Assembly (NCBI RefSeq): GCF_003313335.1 | Contig: NZ_QMHP01000014.1 | Location: 33,415 to 97,414, forward strand | Direction of reading: 5' to 3' | DNA: 64,000 nt | Source: Pedobacter zeaxanthinifaciens | GTDB lineage: Bacteria > Bacteroidota > Bacteroidia > Sphingobacteriales > Sphingobacteriaceae | Notes under the pieces: model-generated | Seen by the model: only the letters and a program-made list of their open reading frames with translations | The model's database searches: none | Told to the model about the DNA's origin: nothing | In this document: piece by piece, positions 7,941-18,400 of the stretch | How the letters are laid out: every line of letters starts with the position of its first letter | Position numbering within the stretch: the first letter of the stretch is position 1 | Made by a program: the position numbers and the translations under genes

Positions 7941-8570
7941 ATGAGCCAGTACAACGAAACATTTAATACTTGGAACAAGATTGCGAAAACATATGAAGAA
8001 AAGTTCATGCATTTGGATTTGTACAACGAAACTTACGATGTTTTCTGCGACGCTCTAACTGAAAAGCATGCCAAAATCCTGGAGGTTGGTTGTGGGCCGG
8101 GTAACATTACCAAGTATATACTTGATCGGCACGTTAATTTTAAGATTTTAGGAGTAGACATAGCTCCGAACATGATCGAACTGGCCAAGCAAAACAATCC
8201 CAAAGCTACTTTTGAAGTATGGGATGCGAGAGCAATTGGTCAGTTAACGACAAAATTTGATGGAGTTATCGCTGGCTTCTGTATTCCCTATTTATCTTTA
8301 AACGAAACTCGAAAGCTCATTTCAGATGCCTATCAATTACTTAACAAAGAGGGGCAGCTATATATTAGTTTCGTAGAAGGGCAACACACACAATCTGGTT
8401 TTAAAACGAACAGCTTTGGAGATAGCGTTTATTTCTATTATCACGAATTAGCAAACATCACGTACGAAATGGAGAGATTAGGTTTCCGAAAAGCTCAAAT
8501 TTTCAAAGTTAATTTTGAAAGATCGGCCACAGAAATAGAAGAGCATACTATAATTGTTGCAAGCAAGTAA
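7941..8570 (+). CDS. Class I SAM-dependent methyltransferase, substrate unknown
   Basis: A 209-residue soluble protein with the Rossmann methyltransferase motifs: ILEVGCGPGN (motif I, SAM glycine loop), GVDIAPNMIELA with the acidic ribose-binding Asp (motif II), then FDGVIAGFCIPYLS (motif IV). It begins with NTWNKIAKTYEEKF, a helix common in small-molecule methyltransferases of the Methyltransf_25 type. Nothing in the neighbourhood identifies the substrate. It is monocistronic, between the sucC terminator and an AT-rich gap. Confidence 0.8.
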   Translation: MSQYNETFNTWNKIAKTYEEKFMHLDLYNETYDVFCDALTEKHAKILEVGCGPGNITKYILDRHVNFKILGVDIAPNMIELAKQNNPKATFEVWDARAIGQLTTKFDGVIAGFCIPYLSLNETRKLISDAYQLLNKEGQLYISFVEGQHTQSGFKTNSFGDSVYFYYHELANITYEMERLGFRKAQIFKVNFERSATEIEEHTIIVASK

Positions 8571-8968
8571 AAAAAGTTATCATTAATTTGATATAGGAAA
8601 TAAAAAAAGCCAATCTAAAAATAGATCGGCTTATATAGGTTGTTTAGGTTTAGTTTAAATCTTTTTCTAAGTTCATTTGTTTTTATGAAAAAGCTCTGGC
8701 CATCCAACCAGAGCTTTAATCAAACCAAATATAAATGTACTTTTTTGTATGAACACAACAAATATATAGCTATTATTTTAATTTTAAAACAAAAAATGAA
8801 TTTTTTTATAAAAATTTTAACAAAAATTAATTTTATCATATAAAAATTCAATACAAAACTTAAATAAGACAATAAATACGCAATAAAAAGATATAAATTA
8901 TTAACAAAAGCCAATTTTTTATACAAAAACACAAAAATCATTCACTAAAAACTACATATTTTTACAAA
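8571..8968. other. AT-rich non-coding gap with two hairpins
   Basis: There is no credible gene. Hairpin 1 at 8608-8631 has a 10-bp stem with one mismatch and a 4-base loop and may end the methyltransferase transcript, although its T tail is poor. Hairpin 2 at 8690-8717 (AAAGCTCTGG against CCAGAGCTTT) has its better T run on the minus strand. From about 8720 to 8965 the sequence is almost entirely A and T. Confidence 0.5.
8690..8717 (-). terminator. Hairpin with minus-strand T tail and no minus-strand gene
   Basis: A perfect 10-bp stem with an 8-base loop. On the minus strand CCAGAGC is followed by TTTTT; on the plus strand only by TTTAA. It therefore looks like a minus-strand terminator, although no minus-strand gene lies to its right before 8969. 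Confidence 0.45.
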
Positions 8969-9928
8969 ATGAGTGAAAAATTATCAGAAAATCAGTTAAA
9001 ATTTAAAATAAAACAATTATTTAAGCCTATCTTAATCATATTTAACATCAGTAAAGCAGAAATTCACATTACAGACGAAGATAAGCTAGTAGTTGTAATT
9101 GGCGATGAATTACAGTGGGATGCCGTTGATATGGAGCAGTTGCCACCAAACGAAATGCAATTATTAAAGCGTAAGGAGACGGGTATTGAGGCGCAAAAGA
9201 CTTATGCAGCGGCAAAGCTAACAACCAATGATAGTTTAACAAGAGGCTATTTTTTCATCTCTAAAAGTGACGATAGCGAATTTTCTGAGAAAGATTTTAC
9301 TTTGTTGAACTCTTTCCTCCAATTAATTAACGAAACAATTGACGATTATGAAGAGCAAGATAAATTAACTGACGTTTTTAATGATTTTGTACACAAATCG
9401 GTACATGATTTGAAAAACCCACTTACCTCTATTTTGCTGACAACAGAATTGTTAAAAAGAAAGAATGATGACCCTACCATCGTGATGAAATTTGCTGATA
9501 AATTGGAAAATGCTAGCAAACGATTATTCGAAAACTTGGATCACCTGAAAGCTGCATTCCCAACAGACGACAGGAGTTTCAAATTGGCTATTAATGAGGT
9601 GGATTTAAAAAAACTACTTAGTGAAGTAACTGCAAATCAAAATACAGCATTAGTTTTTAATGCGGAGAAAACAGTTATTTATGCAGATGCGAATAGGCTT
9701 AAGCAGGCCTTCGGGAATCTCATTTCCATTATTCCACAGCATTTAGAACAATCGATCATGGTAGAAACGGCTGCAGACGAAATAAAGATTAGCTTGAAGC
9801 ATCATGGCCTACATCACCATAAACAAACCAAATTTTTGATAGCGAGAACACTGATAGAAATGCATAAAGGAAAAATCACCGACGGTGAAGATACTTATTA
9901 TATTTCCCTTCCTTTAGCAACGCCATAG
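8969..9928 (+). CDS. GAF-like histidine kinase homologue with degenerate ATPase domain
   Basis: A 319-residue cytoplasmic protein. The first ~130 residues look like a GAF-type sensor domain; a dimerisation helix follows with HDLKNPLTSIL, phospho-acceptor His146. The ATPase part is eroded: the N-box position reads FGNLISIIPQ with no second Asn, and no DxGxG G1 box or GLGL G2 box is present. It probably cannot bind ATP normally and may act as a scaffold or a phosphotransfer dimer partner. Its last 31 bases overlap the end of the convergent kinase gene at 9898. No response regulator is adjacent. Confidence 0.7.
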   Translation: MSEKLSENQLKFKIKQLFKPILIIFNISKAEIHITDEDKLVVVIGDELQWDAVDMEQLPPNEMQLLKRKETGIEAQKTYAAAKLTTNDSLTRGYFFISKSDDSEFSEKDFTLLNSFLQLINETIDDYEEQDKLTDVFNDFVHKSVHDLKNPLTSILLTTELLKRKNDDPTIVMKFADKLENASKRLFENLDHLKAAFPTDDRSFKLAINEVDLKKLLSEVTANQNTALVFNAEKTVIYADANRLKQAFGNLISIIPQHLEQSIMVETAADEIKISLKHHGLHHHKQTKFLIARTLIEMHKGKITDGEDTYYISLPLATP

Positions 9929-11253
9929 CGATTAAATGAAACTACAAAAGTACTTCCTTTCACAGCATCATTGGCCTCAAACCAGATTTTACCATCTTGC
10001 AGCTCAGTAAATTCTTTACATAACAGCAGTCCCAGCCCTACCCCCTTCTCGTTGTTGGTGCCGAAGGTTGATAAAGCCCTGAGTTTGAATAAACCTTGCT
10101 GCTCGTGTTCTGGCACACCGGTACCATCATCTTTTACTTTGATGAAGCAATTTTCATGGTTAACCTCCATTGATACTATTACATTGCCGCCATCAGGAGT
10201 AAATTTAATGGCATTATTCACCAAATTCCGCACTACAATTTGAAACATATTCAAATCAGCAGCGATAAACACCTGTTCCACTAAATCCAGTTTTAGGGTG
10301 ATGTTTTTCCTACTGGCAATATTTCTTTCCAAATTCAATCCACGCTGCAATTCCTTCGCCACATCTACCGATACAATCTCAACCCTAGCGCCATCCATTT
10401 GTGATTTGGACCAAGCCAACACGTTAGATAACATTTCCGAGGTATCTCTGGTTGCTTGTAATAGTTTGTGTTTAATTTGATGATTTTCGAGCTCACTTAA
10501 TTCTGTTTCGGCCAATACTTCTAAATAGCCAAGTATCGAACTCAAAGGCGACCTGATATCATGAGCAACAATAGAAAAGAGTTTCGCCTTTTCCGAATTC
10601 AGCTTCTCGAGCTCTTTGTTTTGTTGAAGGATACGAAAACTTTGAGCTTCAATTTCAGCGTTTTTCTGATTTACTACGTTTCGCTCTTTATCGTAACTAT
10701 TTCTAATAAAACTGATGCTCAAACAAATCAACAATGCAGCCACGCCATAAGTAACGGCAAAATCTACAACTCTTGAAAGTTCGTCGGTATAAGCAGGCCT
10801 AATCACATCCGGCTGTAAATACTCGAAAGCAAGCACCCCGAAAACAGTAGTTATATTTAAGCTGATCCAAAAACCTAGTTCTTTTTTTGGAACTACCACA
10901 ATGGTAACCAATAGAACCAAACAAAACAGTAACAAATTTGGACCGTAAATACCCGAATTAAGGAAATAATTGATTAAAAATGTAAAATTCGCCGCTATGC
11001 CTAAGCTACGTATAGCCAACCCTGTACTTCGCTTTATACGAGATAGGTAATAAAGGGAAGCCGCGAAAAAAGTTCCAAAACCGCACAAAATTGCCACATA
11101 TTTTAAACCAATATAGTAGTTGAAAAAAATCTCGATGAAGAATGCGACTATTGCAATGGAACAAAACGTATTGAAAATTCTTTCTTCGAGTGAAAACTTA
11201 TTTGGATTACCGATAATATGATTGGCACTTAGCCAAGAACGTAAACTCGCCAC
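9898..11253 (-). CDS. Membrane-bound sensor histidine kinase
   Basis: A 451-residue protein. About six hydrophobic helices lie within residues 28-185, forming a multi-pass sensor, then a short coiled coil (residues 190-222). The HisKA box is VAHDIRSPLSSI (His231). The ATPase domain is intact, with NLVNNAIKFTP, VKDDGTGVPE and GVGLGLLLCKEF. HDIRSPL is the usual Bacteroidota version of the H-box. No cognate response regulator is next to it. The gene converges on the GAF-like kinase homologue and overlaps it by 31 bp. Confidence 0.88.
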   Translation of the reverse strand: MASLRSWLSANHIIGNPNKFSLEERIFNTFCSIAIVAFFIEIFFNYYIGLKYVAILCGFGTFFAASLYYLSRIKRSTGLAIRSLGIAANFTFLINYFLNSGIYGPNLLLFCLVLLVTIVVVPKKELGFWISLNITTVFGVLAFEYLQPDVIRPAYTDELSRVVDFAVTYGVAALLICLSISFIRNSYDKERNVVNQKNAEIEAQSFRILQQNKELEKLNSEKAKLFSIVAHDIRSPLSSILGYLEVLAETELSELENHQIKHKLLQATRDTSEMLSNVLAWSKSQMDGARVEIVSVDVAKELQRGLNLERNIASRKNITLKLDLVEQVFIAADLNMFQIVVRNLVNNAIKFTPDGGNVIVSMEVNHENCFIKVKDDGTGVPEHEQQGLFKLRALSTFGTNNEKGVGLGLLLCKEFTELQDGKIWFEANDAVKGSTFVVSFNRYGVAKGREI

Positions 11254-11386
11254 CTTTATTTAGAATAAGATTAAGCAAACATAATGATATTCGTTGGGAA
11301 TTTAAGGAGCTAAGTTAATTTTAGCGATTAGATGCAGAAAGTGAATAGACAATTGTTTATTTTTGCGGCTTTTATAACTCATAGAT

Positions 11387-12823
11387 ATGATTAAAAGACA
11401 ACAAATTAAGGACTTATTAAAATCGACAGATTTCAACACTGAAGTAACTGTAATGGGCTGGGTAAAAACCTTCCGTAATAATCAGTTTATTGCTTTAAAC
11501 GATGGATCATGCATGGGCAATATCCAAGTGGTTGTTGATTTTAATAATACCGCCGAAGATTTGTTGAAAAGAATAACTACAGGAGCGGCTGTAAAGGTAG
11601 TTGGTACGCTGGTTGAATCATTGGGAAAAGGACAAACTGTAGAAATAAAAGCAACAACAGTTGAGATTTTAGGAGATAGCGACCCGGAGAAATTTCCGTT
11701 GCAACCTAAAAAACACAGTTTAGAGTTTTTGAGGGAAATTGCGCACTTGCGTTTCAGGACAAACACTTTTAACGCGGTGTTCAAAGTACGTCATGCCCTG
11801 GCTTTCGCTATTCATCAGTTTTACAACGAAAGAGGCTTCGTTTACATGCATACACCGGTAATTACCGCAAGTGATGCGGAAGGTGCTGGAGAGATGTTTA
11901 GGGTTACTACCTTGGATTTCGACAATCCGCCTCGCACCGAAGACGGAGCCGTTGATTTTAAAGAAGATTTCTTCGGAAAATCAACCAACTTAACAGTTTC
12001 AGGACAGCTAGAAGGTGAACTTGCAGCTATGGCATTTGGCCAGATTTACACTTTTGGACCAACTTTTAGAGCCGAAAACTCAAATACCACTCGCCACTTG
12101 GCTGAATTTTGGATGATTGAGCCAGAAGTTGCTTTTGCAGATTTAGAAAACAACATGCAGTTAGCTGAAGACATGATGAAGTATGTGATCAGCTATGCAA
12201 AAGAAAACTGCAAAGAAGAGTTGGAATTTTTGAACGGCAGATTGCTAGAGGAGGAAAAACAAAAACCACAAAACGAACGTAGCGAACTGAGCTTGCTAGA
12301 AAAACTTGATTTTTGCTTAGCTAACGATTTCCAACGCTTAACTTATACTGAAGCAATAGACATTTTAAAAGCCTCAAAGCCTAATCAGAAAAAACAATTT
12401 AAATATCTGATTGATAGCTGGGGTGCAGATTTACAGAGCGAACATGAGCGTTACCTTGTAGAGAAACACTTTAAACGTCCGGTTATTTTAACTGACTACC
12501 CTAAAGACATCAAATCATTTTACATGCGTTTAAATGATGATGGAAAAACGGTAGCTGCCATGGATATTTTATTTCCAGGAATTGGTGAAATGATTGGCGG
12601 TTCGCAGCGTGAGGAACGTATGGAGGTTTTAAAACAACGTATGGACGAGATGGGCGTACCTCAGGACGAACTTTGGTGGTATTTAGACACACGCCGTTTT
12701 GGCTCGGCGCCACATGCTGGTTTTGGCTTAGGTTTTGAACGTTTGGTACTATTTGTAACTGGAATGACCAACATTCGCGACGTAATTGCTTTCCCTCGTT
12801 TCCCTAACAGTGCAGAGTTTTAA
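11387..12823 (+). CDS. asnS: Asparagine-tRNA ligase
   Basis: Charges tRNA-Asn with asparagine. A 478-residue class IIb synthetase. The N-terminal OB fold (VTVMGWVKTFRNNQFIALND) binds the anticodon. The catalytic core shows motif 2 (TFRAENSNTTRHLAEFWMIE) and motif 3 (GFGLGFERLVLFVTGM). Long AsnRS of this kind with extra mid-protein helices are normal in Bacteroidota. A -7-like TATTTTTG at 11358-11365 lies 21 bases before the ATG, without an obvious TTG at -33. Confidence 0.97.
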   Translation: MIKRQQIKDLLKSTDFNTEVTVMGWVKTFRNNQFIALNDGSCMGNIQVVVDFNNTAEDLLKRITTGAAVKVVGTLVESLGKGQTVEIKATTVEILGDSDPEKFPLQPKKHSLEFLREIAHLRFRTNTFNAVFKVRHALAFAIHQFYNERGFVYMHTPVITASDAEGAGEMFRVTTLDFDNPPRTEDGAVDFKEDFFGKSTNLTVSGQLEGELAAMAFGQIYTFGPTFRAENSNTTRHLAEFWMIEPEVAFADLENNMQLAEDMMKYVISYAKENCKEELEFLNGRLLEEEKQKPQNERSELSLLEKLDFCLANDFQRLTYTEAIDILKASKPNQKKQFKYLIDSWGADLQSEHERYLVEKHFKRPVILTDYPKDIKSFYMRLNDDGKTVAAMDILFPGIGEMIGGSQREERMEVLKQRMDEMGVPQDELWWYLDTRRFGSAPHAGFGLGFERLVLFVTGMTNIRDVIAFPRFPNSAEF

Positions 12824-12870
12824 CGGCAAGCAGGCGATAAGGAGTAAGAACAAACTTATAAATACCTAAC

Positions 12871-12901
12871 AGAAAAGTCCCGAAATTTTCGGGACTTTTC
12901 T
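12871..12901 (+). terminator. Intrinsic terminator of asnS
   Basis: A perfect 15-bp inverted repeat around one central base (AGAAAAGTCCCGAAA arm). Symmetric A and T ends could stop transcription from either side, but the nearest minus-strand gene ends about 100 bases away. Confidence 0.8.
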
Positions 12902-12997
12902 GTTTACAGTTAACTTGACTATTATTTTTAGAAAATGTGTTTATCTAGCCCAACTTACCTTGACCGAACACAGTCACATTAGTTTTATCAAAAGCAA

Positions 12998-14638
12998 TTA
13001 CTCATGGTAAGGATTAGCGTTTTGATAATCTACTTCAGTAACTACGTAATCTGTAGGTAAGAAACTTTTAGCCGTACTTAAAGTCATGCCCAACTCGAAA
13101 CGAGCTGGATATGGTGTTTTAAGCAATGAACCAGCAGGAATGTAAGGATAAGTTTCCCTATAGTTTTGGATAATGTTAGGACTTACTCTTCTATTGATGT
13201 AAGCTCTAGTAAGCTGATTTGGCTCTCTTAAACCCGCAGCCCCCAAAAGTTCAACGGCGCTAGCCACTGTAAGGTTATGGAAATTTTTAACACGTACTTT
13301 TTTATCTTCCACCACCAAGCCTTTCATTAAACTTGGATCTTGTGTAGCTACTCCCGTTGGACAAGTATTGCTGTTGCATTCCAAGGCTTGAATACAACCC
13401 AAAGCGAACATCATGCCCCTTGCTGCGTTACACATATCAGCACCTAAGGCAATATTTTTAACAATATCAAAACCTGTAGAAACTTTTCCAGAAGCGATAA
13501 TTTTAATGTGTTTCTTCAAATCAAAACCCACCAACACATCGTAAACAAACGCCACCCCATCTCTTAAGGGCATACCTACCGAGTTTGAAAATTCCTGAGG
13601 TGCAGCACCTGTACCACCTTCTCCCCCATCAACGGTAATAAAATCTGGAATAATGCCAGTTTCAACTATCGCTTTACAAATGGCAATAAATTCGCTTTTA
13701 CGACCAATGCACAACTTAAAGCCTACTGGCTTACCACCCGATAAATCTCTAAGTTTCTTAACGAATTGCATCAACTCAATTGGCGTACTAAAAGCTGAAT
13801 GCGCTGGTGGAGATAACACATCTTTCCCTTCTTCCACTAAACGGATACGTGCTACTTCGGCAGTTACTTTTTTACCAGGTAGCATCCCTCCGTGCCCTGG
13901 TTTAGCACCTTGCGAAAGTTTAATTTCAACCATCTTCACCTGATCCGAATGGGCTCTTTCAGCAAAAGATTCTTCGTTGAACGTTCCATCCAAATTACGA
14001 CAACCGAAATAACCAGTACCAATTTGCCAAATTAAATCTCCTCCCAATTCCCTATGATAATCGCTAATGCCACCCTCACCTGTATTATGTGCGAAATTGC
14101 CCAATTTAGCCCCACCATTAAGTGCCAACACTGCATTTTGACTCAAGGAACCAAAACTCATTGCAGAAATATTGTAAATACTTGATGAGTACGGCTGTTT
14201 GCAATCGGGACCACCTACTAAAATTCGAGGGTGCAGGTTTAAATCGTGGTGACTAATTGCCATGATGCTATGACTGAGCCACTCGTAACCATTGTCATAT
14301 ACATTAAGCTGCGTACCAAATGGAATGGTATCTAATTCCCTTTTTGCCCTTTGATAAATTAACGAACGATTTAAACGATTGTACGGTGTGCCGTTAGTAT
14401 CGCTTTCTACGAAATATTGGTAAACTTTAGGCCTTAATTCTTCCATGAAGTACCTTAACCTTCCAACTACTGGATAATTACGTACAATACTTCTTTTTGG
14501 CTGAAACATATCATAAAAACCTAGTAAAACTACTGGTCCGGTGAAAAGAAAAGTCCACCACAAAAACGGATGGTACAAACCCAGCATAATGGTAAATGCA
14601 ACCAAAAAAGCGGCAACAGCAACAAATGCTTTTCTCAT
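12998..14638 (-). CDS. FMN-binding glutamate synthase family protein (membrane-anchored)
   Basis: A 546-residue protein built on the FMN/glutamate synthase central domain (GltS alpha-like TIM barrel). Two hydrophobic helices at the N-terminus (about residues 4-20 and 26-43) suggest membrane attachment. Core motifs are GEGGISDYHRELGGDLIWQI, the FMN-binding DGGEGGTGAAPQEF, and a Cys-rich iron-sulfur segment ALECNSNTCPTGVATQDP. It lacks the glutaminase domain of GltB, so it cannot use glutamine on its own unless a partner helps. The physiological reaction of this stand-alone family is uncertain. Confidence 0.87.
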   Translation of the reverse strand: MRKAFVAVAAFLVAFTIMLGLYHPFLWWTFLFTGPVVLLGFYDMFQPKRSIVRNYPVVGRLRYFMEELRPKVYQYFVESDTNGTPYNRLNRSLIYQRAKRELDTIPFGTQLNVYDNGYEWLSHSIMAISHHDLNLHPRILVGGPDCKQPYSSSIYNISAMSFGSLSQNAVLALNGGAKLGNFAHNTGEGGISDYHRELGGDLIWQIGTGYFGCRNLDGTFNEESFAERAHSDQVKMVEIKLSQGAKPGHGGMLPGKKVTAEVARIRLVEEGKDVLSPPAHSAFSTPIELMQFVKKLRDLSGGKPVGFKLCIGRKSEFIAICKAIVETGIIPDFITVDGGEGGTGAAPQEFSNSVGMPLRDGVAFVYDVLVGFDLKKHIKIIASGKVSTGFDIVKNIALGADMCNAARGMMFALGCIQALECNSNTCPTGVATQDPSLMKGLVVEDKKVRVKNFHNLTVASAVELLGAAGLREPNQLTRAYINRRVSPNIIQNYRETYPYIPAGSLLKTPYPARFELGMTLSTAKSFLPTDYVVTEVDYQNANPYHE

Positions 14639-14735
14639 ATTTATACAATTAAGTTAAACGTTCGTTTTTTGCTAAAATAGCGATATAAAATACTAGTTTG
14701 AAACAACTACAGTATCAATTTGTTATTTTTACGAA

Positions 14736-15356
14736 ATGCTTATCAAGATATATCCAGAAAATCCGAATCCGAAGGCGATAGACCAAGCTGTGGAAGTATT
14801 AAAAAAAGGGGGGCTAATTATTTACCCTACTGATACTGTATATGGTTTAGGCTGCGACATCACCAATCAAAAGGCAATAGAAAAAATTTGCAGAATTAGG
14901 GGAATAAAACCCGAAAAAGCTAACTTTTCATTCATCTGTTCAGATTTAAGGCATATTTCTGATTTTATCAAACCTATTGATACTACGGTTTTCAGGTTAT
15001 TGAAAAAAGCACTTCCGGGTCCGTTTACGTTTATTTTTAATGCCAATAACAACGTTCCAAAGTTGTTAAGCTCCAATAAAAAAACGGTAGGTATCCGTGT
15101 TCCCGATAATGCTATAGCCCGTCAAATTGTTGAGGCGTTGGGAAATCCAATTATCTCAACTTCTATAAAAGATGACGATGAAGTAATAGAATATTCTACA
15201 GATCCAGAGTTGATTCACGAGAAATACGAAACTTTAGTTGATTTAGTAATTGACGGAGGTTTTGGTGGAAACGAAGCGTCAACCATTGTAGATTGCACAA
15301 GTGGAGATTTCGAAGTTATTCGTGAAGGAAAAGGGAATATTGAAGATTATCTTTAA
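14736..15356 (+). CDS. L-threonylcarbamoyladenylate synthase family protein (YciO-like)
   Basis: Sua5/YciO/YrdC family. TsaC members make threonylcarbamoyl-AMP for the t6A37 modification of ANN-decoding tRNAs. At 206 residues it has the same length as E. coli YciO, and it aligns by eye along its whole length: KKGGLIIYPTDTVYGLGCDI, ICRIRGIKPE, LPGPFTFIF, GIRVPDNAIARQIVEALGNP and the C-terminal VIREGKG. The PTDTVYGLGC segment is closer to TsaC than YciO's own PTDSGYALGC, so t6A synthesis is plausible. Divergent from the glutamate-synthase-like gene. Confidence 0.85.
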   Translation: MLIKIYPENPNPKAIDQAVEVLKKGGLIIYPTDTVYGLGCDITNQKAIEKICRIRGIKPEKANFSFICSDLRHISDFIKPIDTTVFRLLKKALPGPFTFIFNANNNVPKLLSSNKKTVGIRVPDNAIARQIVEALGNPIISTSIKDDDEVIEYSTDPELIHEKYETLVDLVIDGGFGGNEASTIVDCTSGDFEVIREGKGNIEDYL

Positions 15357-15476
15357 CAAATGACGCATTGTAGTTGTACGATTTTTCCTAAGCCTTAACG
15401 AGAGGTTAACAAAGTAGTAACAATAAACATATAAATTTGCTGCGTCCAAAATAATTTGGGCAGCAAAACTTATTAT

Positions 15477-18400
15477 ATGAAAAGATTTCTACTTTTTATT
15501 GGCTTTTTTAGCTTGTTGACCTTTAAGCTAACAGCCCAAATTGTATTAACCAATTCACCTTACCAGGAGAACTTCAACGGTTTAGGCAGTGGATTGCCAA
15601 CTGGATTTAGTGTTTACTTCGGCGCTTCTTCATCGTCAATAGGAACCGCAGCAACTTATGTGTCTGCTCATACTGGGCGTACCAACACCACCGCTCGATT
15701 TAACAACTATGCGTCACTTAATTCTGGCACTGACATTTCTACCAATACAGATAGGGCCTTGGGGGTAAGACAGTCAAGTAGCACTGGCGATCCAGGTTCT
15801 TCATTTGTTGCGCAATTAGCTAACACCACCAATAAAAGCAATCTAAAGTTAAGCTTCAAGCTGCAATCGTTAGATGGAGCCTCACCTAGAATTGCAACTT
15901 GGCTAGTTGAATATGCCATTGGCGATGCCACGCCAAGTACTTTTACATCTATTGCGACAAGTCCTACCAGTATAACTACAGGCGGATCTACAACAAGCAA
16001 TACGACTGTGAATGTCGATTTTGGAAGTGCCCTAGACAATATCAGCTCTAAAGTTTGGATCAGAATTGTAACATTAACTTCAACTACTGGAACAGGTAAC
16101 CGACCGACTTCTGCCATTGATGATTTCAGTTTAACATTTGACGCCAGTGGGGCACCATCACCTATGATTGCCGCTAGTCCAACAATTGTAGCTTTTGGCA
16201 ACCAAAACATCAACACTACTGCTACAGAAAAACCTTTAGCGCTAACTTACAGCAATTTAACTACAGATGATTTAGTACTAACTACCGCTGCACCTTTTAG
16301 CATCTCTAAAACTAGCAATGGTACTTACGGCACATCGCTCACTTATACCAATGCTGAACTTACAAGTCCTACCACACTTTATGTTAGATATACGCCTACC
16401 GCAGCTGGAATTTCAAACGGCAGCGTAACTATTTCTGGCGGCGGCTTAGCGAGCAACGCTACGGTAAGTTTAAGCGGTACAGGCATCGATCCAAACGCCA
16501 CCTCATTTAACTTTGAAAGCTGCAGCACAAATGGTAGTTCAAGTTTATCTGACGGATTTTATCAATACAGTGTTATTGGTGCACAAACTTGGGGCTGTGC
16601 CACTACGTTTGGTCACAACAATAGCGACGCTTCAGGTGCATCAAACTCAGGTAATGGCTTGCAAATTAATGGATATTCAGGCGGAAACATCCAAAATGAA
16701 GACTGGTTAATTTCTCCATCATTCAATATCAGCAGCTACAATTATCCTTTGCTTTCATTTTGGAGTAGAAATAAATTTACAGGCCCTCAATTGAAGTTAA
16801 TGATTAGCACCAATTACAGCGGTACAGGAGATCCTTACGCTTCGGGAGTTACCTGGACAGAAATTGATGGTAAATTCCCGGCAGGAAATACTGATGTGTG
16901 GACAAAATCCGAAAATATCGATTTATCTGCCTTCAAAACTAGTGGCAGTAACCTTTACATTGCCTTTGTATATACGTCTACCACTGTTGACGGTGCTCGT
17001 TGGAGTTTAGATGATTTTAACTTAGTTAATTCACCTGCCCCTGCACCAGCTGAAATTGCTACAAATCCGAGTTCACTAGAGTTTGGTTACCAAGCCAATG
17101 GAACTACTTCCACCGCTAAAACGGTAGTGGTTTCTTTTAGCAATTTAACTAATGACGCATCGTTGAATGTTACTGGCGATTTCAGCATCTCGTTGGATAA
17201 TAATACTTACAGCCAGAGCTTAAACATCACTAGCCCTGGTACTGCCAACCAAACAGTATATGTTAAGTTTAGTCCCACAGCGGCCAACAGTAACCTGCAG
17301 GGCAACTTAACCATTGCAAGTACCGGTGCGGCTTCAAAAACAATTGCTTTAAGCGGCTCTACCTTGTCGTTCGACAATACGCTAGAAGTAGTTAACTGGA
17401 ATATCGAATGGTTTGGACATACCGGCAATGGTCCTTCTGACGAAGCTAAGCAAAAAGCTAACGTGATTAAGGTAATGAAATCAATCAACGCAGATATTTA
17501 CTGTTTGGGTGAGATTGTGAACACCGCTGCACTCGCAGATGTAGCGCAACAAATTGGTGTAGATGCTAATGAATATGGCTATTTTGTATCTACCTACGCC
17601 TCTTATGCGCAAAACACCTCTGATCCCGACTATGCAAATGCACAGAAATTAGCGTTCGTATATCGTAAATCTGTAATTTCTCCAATTGGTACACCTAGCG
17701 GACTACTTTACACTACAAATGAGAGCGATGCCGTATTTAACTACTGGGCTTCGGGGCGTTTCCCTTATGAAATGAAAGCTAATGTAACATTGAACGGCAT
17801 AACCAAACAGGTAAACTTCATCATGATACACGCAAAAGCTGAAACTAGCAGCGGCTCATATGCTCGCCGAAAAAATGCGGCTATCGCTTTGAAAAGCTAT
17901 TTAGATGCTAACGAAAGCACTGATAATTTTATCATTTTAGGCGATTACAATGATGATTTAGACGCTACCATTTCTACCGCTTCTGAGGCCGGAGCCGACT
18001 ATCCAAAATCATCCTACCAAGTGTGGCTTGATGACAATGCTAAATATATCTCACCTACGTTACCGTTGAGTCAATCAGGTAAAAAATCCACTGTGAGTTA
18101 TAACGATGTGATTGACCATGTAACTTTATCTAACGAGATGAACGATAATTACATCAGCGGATCAGCGCAAATTTTAACTTCGGTAACTGGAACAGTATCT
18201 CCTGATAATTATGGCTCAACAACTTCAGATCACTATCCTGTATTAACAAGATACAGCTTCACAAATAGTACCTTGCCAGTTAAGTTTGATGAATTTACCG
18301 CAAAACAAGAAGGCAGCAATGTGGTATTGAAATGGGCTACACAAACCGAAACTAACAATCAATATTTCACCGTTGAGCGTTCTAATGACGGCGCTACATT

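Noticed and set aside
12998..14638. Genuine large subunit of glutamate synthase (gltB)
   Set aside because: It lacks the glutaminase and C-terminal beta-helix domains and is membrane anchored; only the FMN/synthase core is present.
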